This document shows, piece after piece, positions 1 through 64,000 of a stretch of DNA of 64,000 nucleotides. The stretch comes from Corallium rubrum (Eukaryota > Cnidaria > Anthozoa > Scleralcyonacea > Coralliidae), in contig OZ035997.1 in NCBI GenBank assembly GCA_964035015.1, positions 81,135,769-81,199,768 of the forward strand. The letters are read 5' to 3'. The translations under genes were made by a program, and so were the position numbers. The notes below the pieces were generated by a model. The model was not told the origin of the DNA. It ran no database searches and saw nothing but the letters and a program-made list of their open reading frames with translations. Every line of letters begins with the position of its first letter. The first letter of the stretch is position 1.

Positions 1-1
1 T

Positions 2-54896
<54,895 letters not shown>

Positions 54897-55167
54897 CATT
54901 TTTGTATTTGGATTCCACAGTATGACAAATTAGTGTATTGTTACGTGTTTATAGTTAAAGTTGGTAATATATATTTTGGAAAATTCAGTTTTCCAAGAAC
55001 TACCTCTTGTGTTACAGAAGGCTCCAGGATTACGGTTTTAAAAACGAATGTTTGTGTACGCTCATTTTGATTCATTGTCACTGTTAAAATTCTTCATTTA
55101 TAATTTCTAAAACCTTAAAGGTGATCTGTGGTGCGAACTGCGCATGGTCACAGGTTTGTTTACATAA

Positions 55168-55585
55168 AGGCCTGGCCAAACGCTTTGAACATTTCAACAT
55201 TATTCAACATTGTTGAATTCCACATGTTGAAGCGTTTGGCCACCCCTGTTGAATGATGTTGAACGTTGTTGAATGGTGTTGAATGATGTTGAAAGAAATT
55301 TGAACATGTTCAAATTTTCGTTCAACACGCGTTCAACATTTCTATTGTTCTCAAAATGTTGAAAGGTGTTGAACGCATTTGGCCGCATTTCATTCAGCTT
55401 TGTTGAACAGAGACATGCGCCATGCGGGATATTGTCGGTTCCAGCTTTTGTGGTAGCCCGCGTTCAATTAATTATCATTTACGAATGTGAATTCATTTGG
55501 CCACTCGTGCTTTCAACATTGTTCAACATCGTTCAACAATGTTGAATGATGTTGAATGCGATGTTGAAAGCGTTTGGCCCGGGCT
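55168..55585. mobile_element. PIF/Harbinger-like MITE family C, copy 3
   Basis: TIRs aggcctggccaaacgctttg and a decayed gtttggcccgggct. TAA lies on both sides (55165-55167, 55586-55588). Confidence 0.8.
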
Positions 55586-55714
55586 TAATATCGGTTTAGT
55601 TATGTTTTTATACAAAAGCTGTGACAGTGACTCACTTCTTTGTTCTCCTTTCTTTACAAACACCCACGCAACCACACCCTTTCTGCTAAAAATAGAATTA
55701 CAAATCAAAATATA

Positions 55715-55890
55715 TATAGTAACTGCCGAAATTATTGAACGTGGTTGCTAACGTTCCGAGCGAAGGCCCTTCGTCAGCGAGAACGTTTCTCTTTGACGAA
55801 GGACGTTCGATAATTTCGGCAGTACTCAAAACTTAATATATTTCGATTTGTATTTCAACACTGCCTACGCAGAACACTACATTTATTTCA
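55715..55890. repeat. Penelope-like terminal hairpin, relic
   Basis: actgccgaaattattgaacg with ccgagcgaaggcccttcgtc, then the inverse cgataatttcggcagt, followed by tttcaacactgcctacgcag as at 27934-27953. Confidence 0.65.
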
Positions 55891-56241
55891 CTGTTTGAAA
55901 AATATAATTAACCTAGGAACTTTGAGGAACTTCAGCAAATATATTGATGTAAGCCCACTTTCTGCGACTGCGGAGATCGCGCACTGTAGATCACCATTAA
56001 TAAAAAAAATAGGCATGCATGCGTTCACCGCTGTTGCATTGATGCCTCTTGCCAACCCCACGCCCCACCCCCAACGGTTTAAAAGTCCCCCAAACTCCTG
56101 GCTATTGCATTGTCAAGAATAATTACTTGGGCTATCTGTTGTAGGCCGAGTCACAATTTTACTTCCGCTACTACTCATACTTCCGGTGAGTTGTTGGCCG
56201 TGTGACTGAGACCCCGTTTACATTAGTGAACCTGCACAATC

Positions 56242-56593
56242 CACTGATCTCAAATAAACTCATTATACTGGATAGAGCATCTATTGTTTCGCGCGTGGCA
56301 AAAATTGAAGTCGGAAGTGAGGCTAAAAATCTCGCGACCACCATATCCGGTGGGACCCACAATATTGCTGAATCATAGTTTTCGCCTCTGGTTTTCGCTT
56401 TAAATGATCGGATTTTTAACGAAAACCAGTTAAATTTTTGTGACATGTATCTGTCGCTATGGGAGAACTTAAAAGTGGCTGTATGAAAACGAAGTGGGTC
56501 CCACCTGAAATGGCCGCCACTAATTTATTCCGACTTCACAGCGAGCACCGGATGCTCTATCCAGTATAATGAGTATATTATTTGACATCAGTG
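56242..56593. mobile_element. hAT-like MITE family B, copy 2
   Basis: TIRs cactgatctcaaataa and complement, with exact 8-bp GCACAATC at 56234-56241 and 56594-56601. The interior is close to 15166-15493. Confidence 0.9.
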
Positions 56594-56984
56594 GCACAAT
56601 CCAACGAGAACGAACGAATAACCCTTATTATTATACAATACTGATACAATCTCGATTGTGATTGGCTAACAACCTACAGATAATTCTTGATATCTTTTTA
56701 ATGACGCGCTGGCCAGCGGTTTGAACAAAACAAACATGGCGGCCGTCGTTAGGAGTGAAGATCAGAAGCGGATTAATCCCGCGGATTTGGCACGTTTTGT
56801 TGACGCTAAAACCACCAAGAAAAAACAAGCGAGCTACACATACAGCTGTTAGAGTTTAAAGCAGTTTTTGGAAGAGAAAATTGTATTTGAAAGCGAAAAA
56901 AGTTAGCGAACCTCGAACTGAAGACGGTATGAATATTTACTATTTTTACCTAACTTTGTAAAAAACTTTCTAAAGGCTTCTACA

Positions 56985-58035
56985 TTTATAATTGTATAAT
57001 AAACAATTATTGAATTCGGTTATCGCATGATATCAAGAATTATCAAGGCCTCTGTTTGTGTTATCCGCCTCAGCCTCAGGGGCGCCGGAGCCACGGGGGC
57101 AGCTGCCCCCCCCCCCCCCCCCCCCCCGCGCTCACAGCGCGGGGGCAGCACGGGGGCAACCAATTGCCCTTTCTCGTAAGAGGAATGTTTTCTACAGGAA
57201 TTGCCATTTGTATTATATGTTGTATTAAATGACTTTTGTATTAATACCTCAAATGACTCATAAGCTAACTTATTACTGCAGACCATGCAGAGGCAGCAAA
57301 CTAGTTTTGCCTTGGGTTAGCTGTGTCCAACCTCGTTCTCAGGGCGTTTTTGAAATTTGGAGGAAAAAAGCCATCGGTGTAATAAATTAGCAATTAATTT
57401 AGTATGCAAAATAACTCTGAGTAATGGCAGCCCCGTGGGAGAAGTTCATTGTAATGGCAGTCCTATTTGTCCCGTTGGCGGTCCCGTTGAAGCTATTTGA
57501 TCATATTATAACTGGCACAGAACTATGCATAAATATGTTTCACGAGGAATGTTTAAGATAAGCAATCAACCAATGAAAATGCCGAATCCAACAGCCGATA
57601 TGTCAGAACCTTTTCCCACCTTACCAATTTCAAAAAGGCCCTGACGAACGAGGTTGAGCGGTGTGTTGTGCCCAGACTTTTTTCACTTGGTGGGTGTTTT
57701 CTGATTCATTAAAGTTGCCATGTTTTCTCAAAGGTAAATAGGAATGTAGCATCAATATGTACAATTCAGTCGTTGAATTTTCTTTCTCAATACATTGTCA
57801 TTCATTCTATTATACCGTTATGCTTTTTGGTTATTTTATGCTATAGAGAAAGATTGGCAAACATTTTTCACGTGCAAAAATTAATGCTGAAAAAAAGGGC
57901 TCTTTTTATATGGCTGCCCCCGCCGCCTTAAGTAGCTTCCGGCGCCCCTGCTCAGCCTTCGGCTTCGGCAGATAACACAAACCTCGCCCTTGATAATTCT
58001 TGATATCATGCTCAACCTCATCCAATAATTGTATA
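56985..58035. repeat. Foldback split at its apex by a hAT-like element
   Basis: Arms acaattattgaattcggtt, catgatatcaagaattatca and ctctgtttgtgttatc, with complements at 57970-58035. The arms are separated only by the insertion at 57077-57950 and a short tcggcttcgg apex. Confidence 0.82.
57077..57950. mobile_element. hAT-like element, 8-bp target duplication
   Basis: TIRs caggggcgccggagc and gcttccggcgcccctg. CTCAGCCT lies on both sides (57069-57076, 57951-57958). A CAGGGG end with an 8-bp duplication is typical of hAT. No transposase, and it contains a C homopolymer. Confidence 0.9.
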
Positions 58036-58361
58036 TTAACTGAACGACTCAGTCGTCCAAAGTCGTACGGACTCGCTTTCCTATTGGTTGAGACGACAAG
58101 TTATTATGATATTCATCAGTACTGAGGCGGGTGATAATAACTTGTCGTTCCAACCGGCTGGCTGAATTAGTCTTCTGGGACTGATTCAGATTTTAGTATT
58201 TTACTCTGGCTAACGCCAGACGATTTTATATACTTGTCAAGGTGGTCAAGGGGAGAGCTACCAATGGGTTAATGACAATTTGGAGTTGACATAAATTGTG
58301 AAGTGGTGGCTGTGGCAAGTAAGAGAACATTTTCATAATACTACCTCAGGTGATTTATGTG

Positions 58362-59309
58362 CCGGTGTCCCAGGAAATCCGTCCCGCCGTAATATCGCCC
58401 TCCCCCCGGGGGCGATATTCCTAGGAAATTCGCCCTCCCGGGGGGCGTATTTCCTAGGAATATCGCCCCCCTTTAGGAATTTCGCCCTCCCCCTTTTAGT
58501 CGCAAAACATAAATCGCCCAAATTGGCAAACATTTATATTGCCAACAACACATGCATTCTGGAAGCCAGTCGAGACAAAACTACTACGGCAACGTGTTTG
58601 AACACTAGAATTTTATGTCATATACAAAGAACGTTTGCAAACGACGTCGGTTCCCAAGATTTTCACGCCGTCGTGACTGTTGACAACGTGAAAAAGCATT
58701 TTCACGTTGCATAGACAACGCGGAACCCGAGTCACTACAGAAGCCTTGGGAAAGTTTAACCTTACTTTCGCGACTAACATAGATTGAACAAGTGTTTTTC
58801 CTCAAGAATTTAAGAACAGAATGAATCCGTGCGATTATGAATGTATAAATACAACACTATTTAATACCACTCTTAAACTTCCTGCCGTAGCCGTAGTCCG
58901 TTGTCAGGATCTTAAAGTCCCTTCAGAATCGGAAGCACCTCTATCTTTCATAAGAGTACCCTGGTTCCAGAGGTAGAACTGTTATTTTTTGCGTCGCGGT
59001 ATTGACCAGACAGGCTACTTTCTATTGTCTATAACTTCACGGGGTTGAACGAAGAGTGAGTGGCTTTACCCTTCGTGCACTCCACCACCAGCTAAAAGGA
59101 CTAAGCTAACCCATTGAGCTATATGGTCAACTAGTATAATTTTTATAAGATATTAAATTTACTAAACAATGTTCTTGTCATGTTTTGAATTTAAATCGAA
59201 ATCGAGAAGTGGGGGGGGGGGGCGAAATTCCTAAAGGGGGGCGATATTCCTAGGAAATTTGCCCCCCCCCCCCCCCCCCCCCCCCATGGCGAATTTCCAG
59301 TGACACCGG
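58362..59309. mobile_element. MITE with ccggtgtc ends and G/C homopolymers
   Basis: Ends ccggtgtcccaggaaat and atttccagtgacaccgg. The interior repeats gcgatattcctaggaaat in both orientations at each end. No clear target duplication. Confidence 0.65.
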
Positions 59310-60688
59310 TTTGATTCAAATGGTCTTACGAATAGCATATGTATGCCGTTTCTCGATCGCGTTCCAGCGTGAAGGTATACGGCTATACACGTTTTGGTCG
59401 TTCTTATATACTTAATGTTGACGACTATTGATTACATTCCGGCAACAGTCAGTCAATGAACATCTAAGATTTTGCTTGCCAATATAATTAGCATAACTGC
59501 ATATTCGTCCATTCTTGTTGGATTGTGCAGGTTCACTAATAGAGCAAAAGTTTCCAGATTCGTAAATGTTTCCGAATTCACTTCGTACCAAGTATTCGGA
59601 TTCGTTAGGCGTTTACACTACAACAGTATTCGCAGATTTGGCCCTTTACACTAAACTCGGAATTCTTTAATTCAGTTGATATGCTCACCATGTTGGTTCC
59701 ACATCAATCTCGCTCACATGACTACGAACGGAAGAGCATCCGAATTCATCGGAATAACCGTTCACATTACGTATGGTCTCGGATTCAAAAGTATTCGGAT
59801 ATGAAGTTTCCACATTTTTTTCCGGATTCGAAATCTTCGGATACGTGATCAAACCGGTAAAACGAATCCGGTACTAAAACGTTCCGGATTGGACACGAAT
59901 CCGTAAACTTTTGTTCTTGTGTAAACGGGGTGTGAGTGAGGCCGTGAGACATGCTGTAAGTTCTTTGCTCCATTTGCTTTTGGAGTTGGACAAAAAGTTG
60001 AACAGTACAGATTTACCTTTTGATCAAGGTGTTCTTGCTGATAACTGTCTTGATCATTTCTTGATCGTAAATATGTTCACCAGTGTGAAGTATGCAACAC
60101 ATTCATGCAGCCTTCGATTCAGGCTCCGCGCACAAAGGCAAATGGATAGAAAAACAAGGAGAATGTTAACAATCTATTGAACAGTTATACCATGAGCTCG
60201 AGTTGTATATGAGCTCATAGCCAACGAGGCGCTTTATTATATAGCCAAGCACTGTACAAGAGACGAAATTACATCGAAATGTTTGAAACAACAAACTTCC
60301 GGCATAGGCAACTAATACTTCCGCCATGCGTAATGATGCATTCACATAGAGTTTCTCCCTGAGCTGTTCGGTAAACAGCTTCGAAATGTTGTATAAATGT
60401 AGCCTAGTTTCTAAGCCTTCCTCGGTTGACACGTTTCGGAAGTGATCCGAACGGACTCGCTGGGGAAGGCCTAGCAACATTCGTAAACACTTTCACTTTA
60501 CAGCTCAGTGCTCAGTTGTTTACTGAGGAAGAATTGTGATGTTATGACGTCCTAAGTGTTTCCCGACACTTACTAGCCATTTGCATAAAATAATACAAGC
60601 CTACTCACGTCTGATCGACGAAGGTTCACTGACCTAACTTCTTATCACTAGCTTTCCTTCTGCAACCGCCAAAAGTTGAAAGTTAAAG

Positions 60689-61132
60689 TTGAAAGTTGGT
60701 AGTAGGGAACCAATCAGATTACGCGAAAGATCATATCCGATAGCATGTTATATAATAAAAAAGTATGTACCCCATGCCAGAAATGATGTAGACGCTAGAC
60801 AGACTATAGTTGAAGAGAAGATGGCGGGAAAAGGTTACACAGTGTTGAGCAAGTGGTTGAGTTTAGGAGATTATCTTGATCTGAAATGTCATGTTGAAGG
60901 AAGTAAGAACAGAAAATGTGATCTGTGCAGGCGAGAACCCTAATATAAAGAAAAGAGTACTTGTGGATGGAAGAAAAGTACAGTTCTGGAAAAGACGTTA
61001 CGCCCGGTTTTTTTCGAAGGCAACAAAAGAGATCGCGATGATGAAAAAGTTGGCAGTGGTCCAAGAAAGGAAACCTCAAAAAAAATCTGAGGGCGTCATA
61101 CTAGCAGCACAAAACCAAGGCACTGAGGATTA
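60689..61132 (+). other. Possible short gene or decayed ORF pair
   Basis: Two overlapping frames: 60689-60943 (84 residues, with MAGKGYTVLSKWLSLGDYL, CHVEG and CDLCRR near its end) and 60891-61133 (80 residues, Lys-rich, with VDGRKVQFWKRRYARFFSK). A frameshift near 60930 or a splice could join them. No known domain. It may be a decayed transposon product. The neighbouring 59950-60688 holds only a short foldback (60190-60235). Confidence 0.25.
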
Positions 61133-61365
61133 ATTGCATGGGTGAAGAATTATTTGCTAAAAATAGATCACACATGCAGATAAAGTTCTGACAGAAATGT
61201 CTTAATTAGTGCTATTTACTCAGATTTGTGCAAACTAATACATAATATAATAGCAAATTGCAAGAATTTATAACTTTTATAGAAATAGTTTCCAAATCGA
61301 TATCAATATATTAATACTATTTTGTACTAAACAAAAATTGTTTGAACACATATAAATTAACAGGT

Positions 61366-61371
61366 TTTATT
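61366..61371 (-). terminator. Candidate polyadenylation signal for the 126-residue gene
   Basis: TTTATT on the + strand reads AATAAA on the minus strand, about 60 nt past the stop at 61432. Confidence 0.5.
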
Positions 61372-61431
61372 CTAGTTAAAATGAAGACTCAACAACACCA
61401 GTAAGTTTAAGCTTATATAGTTAATGCAAGT

Positions 61432-61812
61432 CTATGCATCATTTGTGCTTCCATCTCCTTCCTTATCTTGGTTTTCTGTGGCTGGCTTGTCCTCGGATCC
61501 CTCTTCGTCCTTCTTGCCATCTTCCGGCTTCGCTTCGTCGGTTTCCGCGTTCTCCGGACATCCGATGAATAGCTCGGACAATGCACTGACGACTGCTTCT
61601 AATTTCTTCAGATCCACTTCGGTTTTGCTCTCAAAGCTTGCCTTTTGAAAATTCCCATCTCCGTCCTGGTGAACGTCCACCGTGAACTCTAGTTCTGGCT
61701 TTTCTGAAGCGAAAGAAAGGACGCTGTCTTTTTGCGACACCGTGAATTCGTAGCCTAGCCCAGTAAGCAATTCTCTGATAATTCCTTCAGCTTTTTCTCC
61801 TTTAATAGCCAT
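61432..61812 (-). CDS. Uncharacterised 126-residue acidic protein, single exon
   Basis: The start is taken at the ATG at 61812 (minus sense AAAGATGGC, a good Kozak context) rather than the in-frame ATG three codons upstream. Residues 1-85 look like a compact domain with alternating hydrophobics (GIIRELLTGLGYEFTVSQ, LEFTVDVHQDGDGNFQKASF, LKKLEAVVSALSELFIGCP). Residues 86-126 are a disordered Glu/Asp/Lys-rich tail (DEAKPEDGKKDEEGSEDKP). No signal peptide or membrane segment. Codon use and lack of repeats differ from the surrounding transposon DNA. I do not recognise the family. It could have upstream non-coding exons. It faces NFXL1 tail to tail. Confidence 0.65.
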   Translation of the reverse strand: MAIKGEKAEGIIRELLTGLGYEFTVSQKDSVLSFASEKPELEFTVDVHQDGDGNFQKASFESKTEVDLKKLEAVVSALSELFIGCPENAETDEAKPEDGKKDEEGSEDKPATENQDKEGDGSTNDA

Positions 61813-61821
61813 CTTTAGCAA

Positions 61822-62569
61822 TGAATGGAATTATTGAAACAACGCGCGGTAGAACTTTTCACTTCTTTCACGGAGGGTAACAACTAACAACTAGCTGTAC
61901 GGTTATCTGCAAAGCGACGCTGTTCGCCCAAAGTTTGATTAATTAAGTTGTTTACCTTATGAAATACAAAACATCAAATTGATGCAATTTCAAAATTAAA
62001 TTAAAGTAAATTATTGGGTTGTTCGTTCCATAATTACAAAGCACGGTTAAAAGAAACGCCAAAAATTGGCACAAAATGGTTTTCGCTTTAATATCTGTGC
62101 TACGAAAATCATCCGTTCAGTCATACCTGCTGTGTTATTCTTGGCCTTGGACCATAATTATTATGATTTTGCTAATTAATGTTTCACAGCGCGTCATACG
62201 CCAGTCTAAACGTGCACATATTAAATCATAAGCCCTTCGTAATTATAATAGGCGTTCATGCACTCGAGCTTGAGGAATTTCTTTGGAAAACTATAGTCAG
62301 ATTGTCTTCATTTGTGTGATATATCTATTTAATGCATTTTTTCATTGTTTTGAAGAGCTTGTTATTTTTAATATATAGCGTCACTCACTTGAACCAAACA
62401 GGTTATTATTGTGTCTTGAGGTTATTATTGCTTAATAACCTCCTCCGCCTCATTGACCCCAATAATGACCTGCTGTTCTAAAATGCATTAAATTGCGCTC
62501 GGCGCATTATTTTTACGAAGACCGAGGAGCTCAGCCAATTATCCCATACTTAATTTATTATTGAGTCGG
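61822..62569. other. Upstream region of the acidic-protein gene
   Basis: A+T-rich, probably containing the minus-strand promoter, but no TATA or initiator can be singled out. A short inverted repeat around aggttattattg/aataacct lies at 62399-62445. Confidence 0.35.
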
Positions 62570-62820
62570 TTTTCTTTGATGTACCGCGGGCTGTTTCTAG
62601 CATACAGCCCTTGAATACTAATTAGATAAGAAATGAAGAAAAAAACTAGGAAAATCTTTGTCCAAGGTAGAAAAAAAAGACAAAACTTTGTTGGAAAACC
62701 TCCTCAATAATAAATTAAGTCAGATAAATCCCTCGAACGTCGGGCTGTATGCGATATACAGCCCTCGGACGCTTCGTATATGCGTATAGAGCATACAGCC
62801 CTCGTTCTCGGGCTTTATCT
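62570..62820. repeat. Foldback built of ctgtat/atacagccct words
   Basis: gggctgtttctagcatacagccct, then cgggctgtatgcgatatacagc and catacagccctcg, alternate. An inverted aataataaattaag pair lies at about 62550 and 62706. Confidence 0.55.
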
Positions 62821-63050
62821 CTTACTTAAGCCTGGTTCTCATACGGTCGCCGATCGTCGGCGATTTGTGATTTAGATGCATGTTAAAACGGGAAGTGCAA
62901 CAATACAGAAAAGCAATGCTTTTATTCTTTTACTTAACATGCTGGGTCGGCGACGATCGGCGACATATGAGAACCTATCCAGGATAACCGGGCTGACTCG
63001 TGTCACGAAATTCTTTCCTCGACCGCAAAAGGAGATTTGAATTAATGTTA

Positions 63051-63767
63051 GGGACCGTTCATTATTTATCGGGGGGAGGGGTATGGGTGAGAAATTGCCA
63101 AACTTTCTTTTTTTTTCCAGGTACCCCCCAAGCAAAGTTCAAAAATTTGGTAGCCCCCCTGTTTTTATTTCACATAATTTCAGTGGCCTCCCCCCCCCCC
63201 CTCAACCCTTCAAATCCTGCCATTAATCTTAAAACTAACCCTACCTATAAAACCTCAAAATTCAACCCCATTAACCCTAAACCTAACCTTAACCATAAAA
63301 ATATAACCTTCTTAACCCCCAACCTTAATTCCCACCCGACCCACGCATTAAACCAATTGTCACCTTAACCTTCTCTTCTTCTCTAAACCTCAAGTTATAA
63401 ACCATTCTCCACTACTTTTCACCAACACAATACACCAAGGATGGTAAATCACAACCAGGATCTAAATACCTGAACCTTATGGTTTACTTTTACTTTTATT
63501 TTACATTTTACAAAACAACACAAAACAATTCCAATTAAAGGCTTTTCTGAATGATTTTTCCCAATAAGAAATGTTTGTTTGTATAATAATGTTGATCATC
63601 AAAGATTCTTATCCTTGTTTAATACAAAAACTTCATGTCCCCCCTTAAGAACTTATAAATTATTTCAGGGTCCCCCCAAAAGAAGTAGCAAAAATTTCAT
63701 GTTTCCCCCATTTTCTCACCCACCCCCCCCCCCCCCCCCCCCCCTCCGATAAATAATGAACGGTCCC
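63051..63767. mobile_element. PIF/Harbinger-like MITE with gggaccgttc ends
   Basis: TIRs gggaccgttcattatttatc and complement, with TTA on both sides (63048-63050, 63768-63770). The interior is C-rich with ccctaaaccttaacc-like degenerate runs and no transposase. 63771-64000 shows nothing recognisable. Confidence 0.82.
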
Positions 63768-64000
63768 TTAGGATTCGTTTAATCTAAACTAAACCAACTC
63801 TTCTTTGTAAATTTAGTTTATGTGAGTTTCAAAACCAGATCTAGAGTGAGATCCTAATGAATCGTGTGAGCCCGGTTAACCGCGCCTTAATGAAGAACGA
63901 CAAAGCAAAAACAAAACAAAGACACTGCGGTTTCCAGTCCTCGCACGAAGTACTCGCAAGCTCGCTGCGAGCAGACAGTTGGAAATTTTGAACTATTTTT

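Larger units (their letters stand above)
56203..59940. mobile_element. Putative large element with nested insertions
   Basis: gtgactgagaccccgttta and gtgaacctgcacaatcca near the left are inverted relative to ggattgtgcaggttcactaa (59519-59538) and gtaaacggggtgtgagtga (59921-59939). If these are the ends, it contains a hAT-like MITE (56242), a foldback with its own hAT insertion (56985-58035) and another MITE (58362). No transposase is seen. Short frames at 59330-59900 are not recognisable. Confidence 0.45.

Overview
The window is animal nuclear DNA, most likely from a cnidarian (coral or sea anemone). This is inferred from one very spread-out metazoan gene, A+T-rich introns, and the mix of transposons: non-LTR retrotransposons encoding a restriction-like endonuclease (RLE), Penelope-like elements, 5S-derived SINEs, and many small inverted-repeat elements. 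No species can be named from sequence alone. No bacterial operon, CRISPR array or rRNA operon is present.

The main gene, on the + strand, is the 3' part of NFXL1, a cysteine-rich NF-X1-type zinc-finger protein. Fourteen exons can be joined between 2 and 54896. Every intron is GT-AG and the reading frame is continuous for 536 residues to the stop. The 5' exons lie outside the window. The last exon encodes a charged helix and a transmembrane segment that ends the protein. About 1.6 kb of coding sequence is spread over 55 kb, and nearly all the rest is repeats.

Layout: 0.1-7.3 kb has MITEs, foldbacks, a Penelope-like terminus and a pentanucleotide array. 7.4-11.3 kb is a terminal-inverted-repeat (TIR) element with a 21-bp minisatellite core. 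13.3-14.4 kb is a palindrome holding tRNA-like sequences. 16.9-21.6 kb is a polypyrimidine/tetranucleotide region interrupted by a minus-strand RLE retrotransposon. 23.7-28.0 kb is a 5S-SINE region split by a hAT-like element and a Penelope-like element. 28.2-32.6 kb is a near-complete RLE retrotransposon lying between two (TAA)n arrays. 32.7-36.0 kb is a different RLE retrotransposon inserted in a mariner-type MITE. 36-54 kb has more MITEs, foldbacks, LINE remnants and a second pentanucleotide array among the last NFXL1 exons.

After NFXL1, 55-60 kb is a cluster of transposons inserted in one another. A short minus-strand gene for an unrecognised 126-residue acidic protein lies at 61432-61812, and a Harbinger-like MITE at 63051-63767. 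The strongest leads are two related RLE retrotransposons embedded in two different microsatellites, the transmembrane ORF1 protein of one of them, and a recurring hairpin-apex motif shared by otherwise dissimilar foldbacks.
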